From contig NZ_JAGWDK010000023.1 in NCBI RefSeq assembly GCF_018398875.1, positions 42,928-106,927 on the forward strand: a DNA stretch of 64,000 nt, read 5' to 3'. Shown here in pieces: positions 9,142-19,026 of this stretch. Under the pieces are notes generated by a model, which made no database searches, was not told the origin of the DNA, and was given only the letters and a program-made list of their open reading frames with translations. Position numbers and translations under genes: made by a program. This DNA is from Bradyrhizobium sp. sGM-13 (GTDB lineage: Bacteria > Pseudomonadota > Alphaproteobacteria > Rhizobiales > Xanthobacteraceae). Every line of letters begins with the position of its first letter. Positions within the stretch are counted from its first letter, which is position 1.

Positions 9142-10077
9142 ATGGCTGACGTCGCATTGCAGCCGAATCGGGGCGCCGCACAAGCCGCGCGCAAGCGCTC
9201 AAGCCTACACAAGATGCTCAAGCGCAAATCGACAGTGGCGTTCCTGATGACGCTGCCGCTGATCCTGCTGATCGCCACTCTCGTGATCTATCCCGCCTTT
9301 TATGCGCTGCATCTGGCGACGTTGAACAAGTCGATGCAGCGCTTCGTCGGGCTCAGCAATTTTGAGTTCCTGTTCAGGCGCGAAACGTTCTGGCTCGTCG
9401 TCAAGCAGTCCTGCATCTTCGCGATCACGGCCGTCGTCTTCAAGGCGCTGCTGGGCTTTATCATTGCGCATTTCGTTCACAACATTCCGGCCAAGGGCCA
9501 GCGCAAATGGCGCGGCATGCTGCTGGTGCCGTGGGTGATTCCGCCGGCGATGAGCACACTCGCCTGGCTGTGGCTGTTCGATCCCTCCTACAGCGCATTC
9601 AACTACACGCTCTCGTTCTTCGGCATCGGGCCGATCCCATGGACCGGCGATGCCATGTGGGCCCGCTTCTCGGTCATTCTCGTCAACATCTGGGTCGGCG
9701 CGCCGTTCTTCATGATCATGTATCTGGCGGCGCTGAAATCCGTGCCCGAACAGCTCTACGAGGCCGCCGCCATCGACGGCGCCAATTGGTGGCAGCGCAT
9801 CTGGTACGTCACGCTGCCGATGATGCGAAACATCATCGCGATTACGACGCTGTTCTCACTGATTGTGACATTCGCCAATTTTGACATCGTACGCATCCTG
9901 ACCGCGGGCGGCCCGCTCGATCACACGCATATCTTCGCGACGTGGGCGTTCCGCATCGGAATCGAGGGCAGCGATATACCGCTGGGCGCCAGCGTCTCCC
10001 TCTTCATGGTGCCGATCCTGGCGATCGCAGCGATTTTCATCCTGCGCGACATCAACAAACGCGGGAACGAAGCCTGA
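9142..10077 (+). CDS. CUT1-type ABC permease, first subunit (MalF-like)
   Basis: A 311-residue inner-membrane permease with six predicted membrane segments and the EAA loop EQLYEAAAIDGANWWQRIWYV, which contacts the ATPase. The N-terminus (to residue 30) is basic and cytosolic. It forms a heterodimer with the next gene product. Its stop codon overlaps the next start by one base (TGATG), showing translational coupling within the importer operon. Confidence 0.93.
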   Translation: MADVALQPNRGAAQAARKRSSLHKMLKRKSTVAFLMTLPLILLIATLVIYPAFYALHLATLNKSMQRFVGLSNFEFLFRRETFWLVVKQSCIFAITAVVFKALLGFIIAHFVHNIPAKGQRKWRGMLLVPWVIPPAMSTLAWLWLFDPSYSAFNYTLSFFGIGPIPWTGDAMWARFSVILVNIWVGAPFFMIMYLAALKSVPEQLYEAAAIDGANWWQRIWYVTLPMMRNIIAITTLFSLIVTFANFDIVRILTAGGPLDHTHIFATWAFRIGIEGSDIPLGASVSLFMVPILAIAAIFILRDINKRGNEA

Positions 10078-10988
10078 TGACAACAGTGACAGTCGACAAG
10101 GCAGCGCCGACCCGCAAGGTCAAGTATGGCAGCATGAGCCGCGACCGGGCCTGGGCGCTGCGCTGGTCATATTTCTTCCTGGTGATCTTCGCCATTTTCT
10201 CGCTGACGCCTCCGATTTACATGCTCATCACGTCGTTGAAGAGCAGCGCCGAGATTTCGGCCGCGACCAATCCGTGGTGGGTGTTCCACCCAACGCTCGA
10301 GAACTATGTCGGTCTGCTGACCTCGAACCAGTTCCTACGCTTCTTCTGGAATTCGGCGATCGTCTCTATCTTCGTCGTCACCATCACCATGCTGATATCG
10401 GTGCCGGCAGCATTCGCGCTGGCGCGGATGCGGTTCTGGGGCTCGGCGACGCTCGCGACCGGCGTATTTCTGACCTATCTCATCCCCGAGACACTGCTCT
10501 TCATTCCGCTGTTCAAGATGTTTGCGGTGATCGGCGATTGGACCGGCATCCAGCTCATCAACAGATGGTACGTGCTGCTCATTCTTTATCCGACGCTCAC
10601 GGTGCCGTTCTGCACCTGGATCATGATCGGCTACTTCGCCTCGATCCCGAAGGAGCTGGATGAAGCTGCCGTCATCGACGGCGCGTCCTGGCTCCAGACG
10701 CTGACGCGGATATTCATTCCGGTTGCCTTTCCCGGCATCATTGCCGCGACCATCTTCGCCTTCACGGTGTCATGGGCGCAATTCCTCTATCCACTGGTGT
10801 TCACGACGTCGACCGACCAGCTCGTCATGCCGGTCGGCATCATTACCTCGCTGATCAAGGGCGACGTGTTCAACTGGGGGCAGATCATGACCGGCGCCCT
10901 GCTCGGCGCGGCGCCGCCGCTCATCATCTACGCGTTCCTGATGGACTACTACATTGCCGGCCTGACCGCCGGTGCGACGAAGGGTTGA
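10077..10988 (+). CDS. CUT1-type ABC permease, second subunit (MalG-like)
   Basis: A 303-residue permease beginning at the ATG that overlaps the previous stop; a longer frame exists upstream but runs inside the first permease gene. Six membrane segments are apparent, with the EAA loop KELDEAAVIDGASWLQTLTR. It should pair with the upstream permease to form the translocation pore. The ATPase gene follows after four bases. Confidence 0.93.
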   Translation: MTTVTVDKAAPTRKVKYGSMSRDRAWALRWSYFFLVIFAIFSLTPPIYMLITSLKSSAEISAATNPWWVFHPTLENYVGLLTSNQFLRFFWNSAIVSIFVVTITMLISVPAAFALARMRFWGSATLATGVFLTYLIPETLLFIPLFKMFAVIGDWTGIQLINRWYVLLILYPTLTVPFCTWIMIGYFASIPKELDEAAVIDGASWLQTLTRIFIPVAFPGIIAATIFAFTVSWAQFLYPLVFTTSTDQLVMPVGIITSLIKGDVFNWGQIMTGALLGAAPPLIIYAFLMDYYIAGLTAGATKG

Positions 10989-10992
10989 TCTC

Positions 10993-12093
<1,101 letters not shown>

Positions 12094-12123
12094 CGGCGCA
12101 ATTGCGTGACCTAAGGGCAGGAA

Positions 12124-13113
12124 ATGGCTACCAACAAGAAGAAAATCTTCATCACGGAATCGATGTCGCAGCAGGGAAGAGCGCTACTTCACGCGCGAGA
12201 CGATATCGAACTCGTCGAATTTCCCAACATGATTTCGCAGAAGGATTTCGAAGCCAAGCTGAAGGAGCATGCGCCGGTGCACGGTGTCGCTCTTGGCGCC
12301 ACCCGCTTCGGCGAGCCCGAGTTGGAAGCCTCGAAAGACATGCTCGTGGTGACGCGGATCGGCGTCGGGTTCGACGCCGTCGACGTCCCCGCGCTGAGCC
12401 GCCGCAAGGTGCCGCTGATGGTGGCCGGCACCGCCAATTCGCCGTCGGTTGCCGAACACGCGCTGTTCATGATGCTGACGCTCGCCAAGCGCGCAACGGA
12501 AATGCATTCTCTCGTCAGGGACGACAGATGGGCTGATAGGCTCGGGATGCTGCCCTACGACCTCTTCGGCAAGACCGTCCTGATCGTCGGTTTCGGGCGC
12601 ATCGGCACGCGCACCGCCAAGCGCTGCCTCGCGATGGAAATGAACGTCCTGGTTTTCGACCCCTATAAGCTCCCCGCCGACATCAAGGCCGCCGGTTGCG
12701 ACCCGGTCGCCGACCTCAACGCGGCGTTGCCGCGCGCCGATTTCGTCAGCATCCATTGCCCCAAGAATCCGGAGACGGTCGGCATGTTCAATGCCGACAG
12801 GCTGAAGCGGATGCAGCCGTCCGCCTATCTGATCAACACAGCGCGCGGCGGAATCGTCGACGAGGCCGCCCTGCACGACGCACTCGTATCCGGCAAGCTC
12901 GCGGGCGCCGGCCTCGATGTCTTCGAGCAGGAGCCGCCGCCGGCCGGTCAGGCGTTGCTCGCGCTGCCGAACGTCATCATGGCGCCGCATGTTGCCGGCG
13001 TCACGGTGGAAGCCGTGGACCGGATGAGCGAGCAGACCGCCCGCAACATTCTGAGCGTATTGGACGGCGATCCCTTGCGCCAGAACGTGATCAATCAGGA
13101 CGTGCTCGGCTAG
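12124..13113 (+). CDS. D-isomer-specific 2-hydroxyacid dehydrogenase
   Basis: A 329-residue NAD(P)-dependent dehydrogenase of the D-lactate/phosphoglycerate family. The dinucleotide site is VGFGRIGTRTAKR; the substrate-clamping arginine is in NTARGGIVDE, the catalytic glutamate in DVFEQEPP and the histidine in MAPHVAGVT. It interconverts a 2-keto and a D-2-hydroxy acid in the cytosol. It begins 30 bases after the ATPase gene, so it likely processes the imported compound or its hydrolysis product. Confidence 0.9.
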   Translation: MATNKKKIFITESMSQQGRALLHARDDIELVEFPNMISQKDFEAKLKEHAPVHGVALGATRFGEPELEASKDMLVVTRIGVGFDAVDVPALSRRKVPLMVAGTANSPSVAEHALFMMLTLAKRATEMHSLVRDDRWADRLGMLPYDLFGKTVLIVGFGRIGTRTAKRCLAMEMNVLVFDPYKLPADIKAAGCDPVADLNAALPRADFVSIHCPKNPETVGMFNADRLKRMQPSAYLINTARGGIVDEAALHDALVSGKLAGAGLDVFEQEPPPAGQALLALPNVIMAPHVAGVTVEAVDRMSEQTARNILSVLDGDPLRQNVINQDVLG

Positions 13114-13172
13114 ATCGCAAATGGTCCAGGGCATGGCCGGTCTATCGGCCGGCCGGCAAGCGAGGTGTGTGC

Positions 13173-14597
13173 ATGGCCTTCAAGGAATACGGCGATTACG
13201 ACGCGGTCGACCTTGCCGAACTAGTTCGGAAGAAGGAGGTCTCGGCCAAGGAATTGCTCGATGAGGCCATCGCCCGCACGGCAAAGGTCGATCCGCAGAT
13301 CAACGCGGTGGTCGTCAAGCATTACGAGTATGCCGAGCGTCAGATCGAACACGGTCTGCCCGACGGTCCCTTTACCGGCGTGCCATTTCTGTTGAAGGAC
13401 CTCGACCTGCTGGAGGGCACGCGCACGACCTCAGGAGCCACCGTCCTGAAGGATTTTGTGGCTGACCACACTGGGACGCTGGCGCGGCGTTTCCTCGGGA
13501 CCGGCGTATCCATCTTCGGCAAGAGCTCCAGTCCCGAATTCGGCCTGATGCCGACGACGGAGTCGCGCCTGTTCGGGCCAACCCGCAATCCCTGGAATCT
13601 GGAGCATTCTTGCGGTGGGTCATCCGGCGGCGCCGCTGCGGCCGTTGCAGCCCGCATCCTTCCCGTCGCGCACGCCAGTGATGGCGGCGGCTCGATCCGC
13701 ATCCCCGCCTCCGCTTCCGGCGTGTTCGGCCTGAAGCCGACCCGGGCGCGCAATCCGCTCGGCCCCGATCGCGGCGAAGGCTGGGGCGGATTCTCCTGTG
13801 GCCATGTCGTGAGCATCAGCGTGCGCGACAGCGCGGTGATGATGGACGCGATTCACGGGCCGGAGTCGTCGAGCCCCTATTTCGCGCCGCCGCCGGAGCG
13901 GCCGTTTTCGCAGGAAGTCGGCCGCGACCCGGGCGAGCTTCGTATCTCGTTCACCGATAAGTCGCCGTATGGCGATGCCATCGATCCGGAAATCGCGGCA
14001 GCCGTGCGTGAGATCGCAAGCCTTCTGGCGGGGCTCGGCCATCACGTCGAGGAACGGGCGCCGGCGCTTGCCGCCGATCCAGCCGCGGTCATGACCACTA
14101 TCGTCAGCGGCAACACCGCACTGACGGTTCGTTTGATCGAGCAGCGGCTCGGGCGAGAGATGACGGATAATGATCTCGAGGTATTGACGCTGGCGCATTC
14201 GCGCAACGCGACGAGGACCTCGGCGACCGACTATGTGGCGGCCCAGCTCGCCGCCTTCCAGATTTCCCGCTCACTGGCGATCTTCTTCGAGAGCTGCGAC
14301 GTCTTCCTGTGCCCGACATTATGCGCGCCGCCGCTGCGCATCGGTGAACTCAACACCATGTCAAACGATCTGTCGCACGTTGCCCCGATCCTGCGCCGCT
14401 ACATGCCCGGCACCTCCATGTTCAACATGTCCGGGCAGCCGGCCATGTCGGTGCCGCTGGCCTGGAACAAGGCCGGATTGCCGCTTGGCATGATGTTTTC
14501 GGCCAAGTTCGGCGACGAGGCCACTCTGTTCCGCCTGGCCGGCCAGCTCGAACAGGTCCGGCCCTGGAAGAACAAATTACCGCCGGTGCGCGCTTAG
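13173..14597 (+). CDS. Amidase-signature hydrolase
   Basis: A 474-residue amidase. The Ser-cisSer-Lys triad is intact and correctly spaced: Lys75 in FLLKDLD, cis-Ser150 in CGGSSGG and the nucleophile Ser174 in GGGSIRIPAS; the 75- and 24-residue gaps equal those of the family. It hydrolyses a carboxamide or similar bond in the cytosol. It is the last gene of the importer operon, suggesting that the imported compound carries an amide. The same frame is open far upstream inside the dehydrogenase gene; the ATG at 13173 is the sensible start. It is not GatA: there is no gatC/gatB context. Confidence 0.9.
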   Translation: MAFKEYGDYDAVDLAELVRKKEVSAKELLDEAIARTAKVDPQINAVVVKHYEYAERQIEHGLPDGPFTGVPFLLKDLDLLEGTRTTSGATVLKDFVADHTGTLARRFLGTGVSIFGKSSSPEFGLMPTTESRLFGPTRNPWNLEHSCGGSSGGAAAAVAARILPVAHASDGGGSIRIPASASGVFGLKPTRARNPLGPDRGEGWGGFSCGHVVSISVRDSAVMMDAIHGPESSSPYFAPPPERPFSQEVGRDPGELRISFTDKSPYGDAIDPEIAAAVREIASLLAGLGHHVEERAPALAADPAAVMTTIVSGNTALTVRLIEQRLGREMTDNDLEVLTLAHSRNATRTSATDYVAAQLAAFQISRSLAIFFESCDVFLCPTLCAPPLRIGELNTMSNDLSHVAPILRRYMPGTSMFNMSGQPAMSVPLAWNKAGLPLGMMFSAKFGDEATLFRLAGQLEQVRPWKNKLPPVRA

Positions 14598-14609
14598 CTA
14601 CGCCCCAAA

Positions 14610-14640
14610 AAAGCCACGGATTGACAAAGCCTGGCTTTAT
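14610..14640 (+). terminator. Possible weak terminator after the amidase
   Basis: A seven-pair stem (AAAGCCA with TGGCTTT) enclosing about 15 bases and followed by ATT lies 13 bases after the amidase stop. The loop is long and the T run short, so this may be weak or chance. Confidence 0.35.
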
Positions 14641-14714
14641 TCGGAAGCAAGGAAGGGGCTGTGGGCGGCGACGGATACTGATTCCGCAAACGGGCTCGAT
14701 CCGGAGGCTGAATC

Positions 14715-15140
14715 GTGACCCAAAGCGACCCGACCGACAACGCCCTAGCGACCATCGCTAGCATCCTCGACCCGCCGGAAAGCCGTCGCGAACCCGAAAA
14801 GCCCGCCGTCACGCAGCAGATGCCGGTGGGGCCTCCGCCCATCCCCACATCTCCTCCTCCCATCGAGGCTCGCGGTTACAGCAAATTCGGGCCCGGCCCG
14901 ATGACCGCAATCCGTTTCAAATGGACCGTCCGCCTCGACAATGGCGATTACTATGTCGACGAGACAATCGGCGAGAACTCCACGCCGATCGTCACCGGGC
15001 CGATGTCGAGGGAAGCCGCGATTCAGATGGTCGACGATCGCGAAAGCAACGCGCGCCGACGCTTCGAGCAATTGAAGAGCGAGATGACCGGGCGTAGCGC
15101 CGCGGCGAATCTGGCCCGCAAGGATAACGGCGAGGCGTAA
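14715..15140 (+). CDS. Hypothetical protein with proline-rich N-terminus
   Basis: A 141-residue protein I do not recognise. Residues 1-55 are disordered and proline-rich (PVGPPPIPTSPPP). Residues 65-125 form a compact mixed region with IRFKWTVRLDNGDYYVDE and a helical MSREAAIQMVDDRESNARRRFEQLK. There is no signal peptide or membrane segment, so it is probably cytosolic. A purine-rich site (ggaggctgaatc) precedes a good ATG. Codon use is in keeping with its neighbours. Confidence 0.65.
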   Translation: MTQSDPTDNALATIASILDPPESRREPEKPAVTQQMPVGPPPIPTSPPPIEARGYSKFGPGPMTAIRFKWTVRLDNGDYYVDETIGENSTPIVTGPMSREAAIQMVDDRESNARRRFEQLKSEMTGRSAAANLARKDNGEA

Positions 15141-15153
15141 CTTCCGTAGTTGA

Positions 15154-15387
15154 GCGGCGCAAGCTGCGGATCGGCTGATGATGACGGACGCTTCCGCGAC
15201 CCACTATCAGCAAAAGCAGCACGCCGGAGTGCTCTGCGCGGTGCATCCGGAAAAACCGTTCGACTTCGCCGAGAAGGCCTATTGGCTGCAGCGCGACATG
15301 GCGCTGAAGGCCTTTGTGGATCAATGGCTGCACATCGCTATCCAGAACGGAAGCTTCAGAAAAATCTATTCCGTCTGGTTCGATTGA
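15154..15387 (+). pseudogene. C-terminal remnant of a periplasmic solute-binding / cyclohexadienyl dehydratase-like protein
   Basis: The 69-codon frame from 15178 reads MMTDASATHYQQK, then PEKPFDFAEKAYWLQRDM and ALKAFVDQWLHIAIQNGSF. This is the usual C-terminus of family-3 solute-binding proteins and PheC-like cyclohexadienyl dehydratases. The reading continues upstream of the ATG (AAQAADRL) to a stop at 15151, so only the last ~75 residues of a ~260-residue protein survive and no signal peptide or ligand-binding lobe remains. It is best taken as decayed, although a short translated product cannot be excluded. Confidence 0.65.
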
Positions 15388-15498
15388 TCGATTGGACAAG
15401 CCTGTTTTCCGAGGAAATTGACCGCCCAATGGGCGCAATTTAGACTGCCGCCGTCGAATTGAACCAAAGCCGCTAGTACACGACTTATAAGTTTGAAA

Positions 15499-15512
15499 GT
15501 GATCTGGATCAC
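15499..15512. promoter_or_regulatory. CRP/FNR-family-like palindrome upstream of the DUF2147-like gene
   Basis: GTGATCTGGATCAC is a perfect inverted repeat with a two-base centre, of the TGA-N6-TCA type bound by CRP/FNR/FixK-family regulators. It lies about 68 bases before the ATG at 15580. The outer bases differ from a strict FixK box (TTGAT-N4-ATCAA), so the regulator is uncertain. Confidence 0.45.
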
Positions 15513-15579
15513 GTTGAGTGACGCTGCCGATGCGTAGTAGCTGCGGGCATCCGGATTCCCTGTTCAGGAGGTCGTTATA

Positions 15580-16431
15580 ATGAAGAAGTGCCTCGCTATC
15601 GCCGCGCTCTTGCTGGCTGGCACCGTCACCGCTGCACAGGCGCAGTACACTTTCGAGTATGGCGGCCGCACCATTACGATCGATCCCGATCGCGGCACCG
15701 TCTCTATTCCCGGCGTCTACGACAATACCGGCAAGAAGACCAAACGCGCGCGTGGCGAGGAAGGCGATCTTGATCGTCCGACCAGGAAGGCTCCGCAGCA
15801 GGCAAAGACTTCCCCGCAGGCCGCACCGGAGACTGCGCCAGCGCCGGCCGTGTCGGCACCGGCGGAGCAAGCGGCTGCCCCTGCGACTGCGCCGGCACCT
15901 GCTGCCCCTGCTCCGGCCGCTCCCGCCACTGCAACAGCAGCACCGTCGAGCTCAACAGCAGCCGTTGCACCGGCTGACGCCGCCGCGCCTGCGGCGGCAG
16001 CGCCCGCTGCTCCCCCAGTGCAACAGAACGCCGCGCCGGTAGTCCCGCCAGCACCAGCTCCCGTTGCCGCACCGGCACCACCGCCGCCGCAACAGAAACA
16101 GGCCGCGGCTCCGGCAGCTTCGGAGGCGCCTGCGAACTCACCGCTCGGCGTTTGGCTGACCGAGGAGAAGGAAGGCAAGGTGCGGATCGAACCGTGCGGC
16201 CCCAATCTGTGCGGCTATTCCGTCGACAAGAAGTCGAACCAGAACGGCGAGCAGGTCCTGATCAACATGAAGCCCGGCAAGGACAAGTGGAGCGGGCGGA
16301 TTTTCGATCCGAACACCGGCAGCACCTACGATTCGACGATCGCGCTCAAGGGCACCGACAGTCTGCGCGTTCAGGGCTGCGCCTTCGGCGGCATGTTCTG
16401 CGGCGGCCAGACCTGGACCCGCGTCAACTGA
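15580..16431 (+). CDS. Exported DUF2147-like protein with long Ala/Pro linker
   Basis: A 283-residue exported protein. A signal peptide ends AAQAQ near residue 22. A short N-terminal block (YTFEYGGRTITIDPDRG) is followed by about 110 residues of alanine/proline repeats, a likely wall- or periplasm-spanning linker. The C-terminal domain (from NSPLGVWLTEEKEGKVRI) resembles DUF2147, with paired cysteines in PCGPNLCGY and QGCAFGGMFCGG. DUF2147 proteins are small periplasmic beta proteins of unclear function. A strong site (caggaggtc) precedes the ATG. Confidence 0.72.
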   Translation: MKKCLAIAALLLAGTVTAAQAQYTFEYGGRTITIDPDRGTVSIPGVYDNTGKKTKRARGEEGDLDRPTRKAPQQAKTSPQAAPETAPAPAVSAPAEQAAAPATAPAPAAPAPAAPATATAAPSSSTAAVAPADAAAPAAAAPAAPPVQQNAAPVVPPAPAPVAAPAPPPPQQKQAAAPAASEAPANSPLGVWLTEEKEGKVRIEPCGPNLCGYSVDKKSNQNGEQVLINMKPGKDKWSGRIFDPNTGSTYDSTIALKGTDSLRVQGCAFGGMFCGGQTWTRVN

Positions 16432-16576
16432 CTCGTCGCGTCATGTTGACGATCGTGATGCTGTTGGACGGAGTCCTTCTTTGAGGTCTTGTCCCGCGTC
16501 CCGCGCGTGATGACAGTCACGGTCGTCTTGGAACGGCCGTGGAACTATGGACGTGTCCAAACAACAGGGGCACGCC

Positions 16577-16930
16577 ATGGGAAGTCTTCGCAAATCTGCC
16601 GTCGCCGTTTCGCTACTTGCCGTATTGGCCACCACCACGCCATCCGCAGCCGCAACATTCGACGGTGACTGGAATGTGCAGATCACCTCGTCGAACGCCG
16701 CCTGCAGCAGCGGCGCTTCGGTCTCGATCGGAATCAACAATGGTCAGATCGCCTCCCGCAACGCGGCTGTCACGGCCTCCGGCCGCGTCGCCGAGGCCGG
16801 CACCATCCGCGTCACCCTTGCGAGCGGCATGAAGCGAGCCGTCGGCTCCGGCGTTCTCACGGGCACGTCAGGATCTGGCACATGGCGCGCAGCCCTGTGC
16901 TCTGGCACCTGGACCGCGCAGCGGATGTGA
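16577..16930 (+). CDS. Small exported protein of unknown function
   Basis: A 117-residue protein starting MGSLRKSAVAVSLLAVLA, with signal peptide cleavage predicted after PSAAA. The mature part is a beta-rich domain (FDGDWNVQITSSNAACSSG and a C-terminal SGTWRAALCSGTW) with two cysteines likely forming a disulfide. An upstream in-frame ATG at 16547 would add ten polar residues. The pattern of a short secreted domain is common in Bradyrhizobium, but I do not recognise a function. Confidence 0.65.
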   Translation: MGSLRKSAVAVSLLAVLATTTPSAAATFDGDWNVQITSSNAACSSGASVSIGINNGQIASRNAAVTASGRVAEAGTIRVTLASGMKRAVGSGVLTGTSGSGTWRAALCSGTWTAQRM

Positions 16931-16942
16931 AACACCAGGAAC

Positions 16943-17347
16943 TCAGCCGACCTTCTCGGTGTACTCCGCGTCGGTCACGTGCTCCATCCAGGTGACGTAG
17001 CTGCCGTCGAGCGCTTCCTGCATGGCGATGTGCGTCATGGCATTGGTCGGTGAAGCGCCATGCCAGTGCTTCTCGCCCGGCGGAATCCAGACGACATCAC
17101 CGGGACGAATTTCCCTGATCGGACCGCCCTTGGCCTGCACCCGTCCGAGCCCCGAGATGACGTAGAGCGTCTGACCGAGCGGATGCGTATGCCACGCCGT
17201 GCGCGCGCCGGGCTCAAAGGAGACGCGCGTCGAGGCCAGCCGTGCCGGCGCCTCGGTCTGGATAATCGGATCCTGCAGCACCGTGCCGGTGAAATATTCA
17301 GTCGGCGCCCGGCGTGTTGGCCGGGAGCCCGCGAGATGGATTTCCAT
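16943..17347 (-). CDS. Cupin protein resembling bacterial hydroxynitrile lyase-like cupins
   Basis: A 134-residue single-domain cupin. Metal ligands are visible in motif 1, ARTAWHTHPLGQTLYV (two His and a Gln in place of the usual Glu), and motif 2, PGDVVWIPPGEKHWHGA. The HTHPLGQ form and the tail AMTHIAMQE...WMEHVTD match small Mn-dependent cupins described as (R)-selective hydroxynitrile lyases, although most homologues have no known physiological substrate. The start at 17347 follows a good site. It sits 23 bases downstream of an RraA-like gene and is probably co-transcribed with it. Confidence 0.8.
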   Translation of the reverse strand: MEIHLAGSRPTRRAPTEYFTGTVLQDPIIQTEAPARLASTRVSFEPGARTAWHTHPLGQTLYVISGLGRVQAKGGPIREIRPGDVVWIPPGEKHWHGASPTNAMTHIAMQEALDGSYVTWMEHVTDAEYTEKVG

Positions 17348-17370
17348 GGAGTTGCCTCTGCCTGTTGAAG

Positions 17371-18069
17371 TTATTTCTTCGTCGCGGCGTAGCGCGCCTT
17401 GGTCTCGGCGTTCATCGGATAGAGGCCGGGCAACGCCGCGCCGTTGTTCACCTCGTTGACGATCCAGGCTTCCATCCGTTCCTGCTCCGGCCCTTCGGCC
17501 AGCACGTGGTCGAGCAGGGCCCGTGGGATCAGCACGGCGCCGTCCTGGTCGGCGACAACGATGTCGTTCGGAAATACCGCAACCCCGCCGCAGCCGATCG
17601 GCTCGCCCCAGCCCACGAAGGTAAGCCCGGCCACGGAAGGCGGCGCGGCGAAGCCGTCGCACCAGACCGGGAGATTGGTGCCGAGCACGCCTTCGACATC
17701 GCGCACCACGCCATCGGTAATCAGCGCCGCAACCCCGCGCTTGACCATGCGGGCGCAGAGGATGTCGCCGAAGATGCCGGCATCGGAGACGCCCATCGCA
17801 TCGACTACGGCGATGCAGCCTTTCGGCATGGCTTCAATCGCGGTGCGGGTCGAAATCGGCGACGACCAGGATTCAGGTGTGGCGAGATCTTCGCGGGCCG
17901 GCACGAAGCGCAGCGTAAAGGCCGGTCCGACCAGCCGCGGCTGCCCCGGCCGCAGCGGCTTGGTGCCGCGCATCCAGACGTTTCGCAGGCCCTTCTTGAG
18001 CAGCACGGTGGTGATGGTGGCGGTCGAGACGCCGGACAGGGTTGCGATGGCTTCGGGGGACAGGGACAT
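17371..18069 (-). CDS. RraA/HMG aldolase-family protein
   Basis: A 232-residue protein of the RraA (regulator of RNase E)/4-hydroxy-4-methyl-2-oxoglutarate aldolase family: AVVDAMGVSDAGIFGDILCARMVKRG and ALITDGVVRDVEGV carry the metal-binding Gly/Asp/Arg pattern, and VVADQDGAVLIPR ends the core. The extra N-terminal helices fit the aldolase-like rather than the strict RraA branch. The first gene of a two-gene unit with the cupin, it probably cleaves a keto acid. Longer upstream reading exists but the ATG at 18069 matches the family start. Confidence 0.82.
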   Translation of the reverse strand: MSLSPEAIATLSGVSTATITTVLLKKGLRNVWMRGTKPLRPGQPRLVGPAFTLRFVPAREDLATPESWSSPISTRTAIEAMPKGCIAVVDAMGVSDAGIFGDILCARMVKRGVAALITDGVVRDVEGVLGTNLPVWCDGFAAPPSVAGLTFVGWGEPIGCGGVAVFPNDIVVADQDGAVLIPRALLDHVLAEGPEQERMEAWIVNEVNNGAALPGLYPMNAETKARYAATKK

Positions 18070-18294
18070 CTGGAATGCAGGCTCCGGAGGATGGTGAAAG
18101 GTAGTGCATCTTGCGAAGCGCAGACATCGCGTCAAGGGTCGGTGGAAAGAAGCGCGATCATAACATCTTATCGTCGGACTGCAGATTAATTTATTGAACT
18201 TACTGGCGGATTTCGCGCGATGCGAATTCCACTTGCGGCCAAAACACGCTAGAGGTTGAGCTAGCACGAGAGCTGCGAGACAAGTTTAGAGGCC

Positions 18295-19026
18295 ATGGCC
18301 GCAACGCTACCCCCGCCCCGCCTGTTGCCGAGTGGCGACAGCGCCATCACGGTAGAATTCAGCCGCAACATCGACGATGCCGCCAACCGGAGAGTGCTGG
18401 CGCTCGACCGCGCGCTGGCTGCTCAACCCATCGCAGGCGTCACAGAGACGGTGCCGACCTATCGTTCGCTGCTGGTCCACTACGATCCGGTCCAGATCGG
18501 TTTCGACAAGCTTGGTGGAAGGATACTCGCGCTCGCGCAGCTCCCGGTACCGGCGACGACAAAAGCCCGGCGCTGGCGCATTCCAGTCGTTTATGGCGGC
18601 GAGCACGGCATCGACCTCGAGGACGTCGCAAAAACCCTCAACACGACGCCTGAGGAGATCGTGGCGCGGCACGTCGCGGGCGACTACCGGGTCGCGATGA
18701 TCGGCTTTACGCCCGGCTGGTCCTATCTCAGCGGGCTTGCGGATAGCCTACATATGCCGCGGCGGCAAAATCCGCGTTTGCTGACCCCGGCCGGCACCAT
18801 CTCGATCGGTGGGGTGCAGACCGGCGTGCAGTGTCTCGCCGGCCCGAGCGGCTGGCATCTTCTGGGGCGGACAGCCGTTCGCACCTACCAGCTTCACCGC
18901 GACCCGATCTTTTTGCTGGAGCCGGGCGACAACGTCACCTTCACGCCCGTCGATGCCAAAACTTTTGCAGAGCAGGACCGCGCCGCCGAAGCCGGCGAAT
19001 TCATAGCCGAGCAGATCGCCTCATGA
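18295..19026 (+). CDS. pxpB: 5-oxoprolinase subunit B (KipI-like)
   Basis: A 243-residue PxpB/KipI protein, part of the three-subunit ATP-dependent 5-oxoprolinase that opens pyroglutamate to glutamate. Family landmarks: LPSGDSAITVEF at the start, VPTYRSLLVHYDP and the conserved GFTPGWSYLSGL followed by the PRR...TPAGTISIGGVQTGV segment. Its last four bases overlap the start of pxpC (ATGA), indicating translational coupling. The unit runs pxpB-pxpC-pxpA. Confidence 0.93.
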   Translation: MAATLPPPRLLPSGDSAITVEFSRNIDDAANRRVLALDRALAAQPIAGVTETVPTYRSLLVHYDPVQIGFDKLGGRILALAQLPVPATTKARRWRIPVVYGGEHGIDLEDVAKTLNTTPEEIVARHVAGDYRVAMIGFTPGWSYLSGLADSLHMPRRQNPRLLTPAGTISIGGVQTGVQCLAGPSGWHLLGRTAVRTYQLHRDPIFLLEPGDNVTFTPVDAKTFAEQDRAAEAGEFIAEQIAS

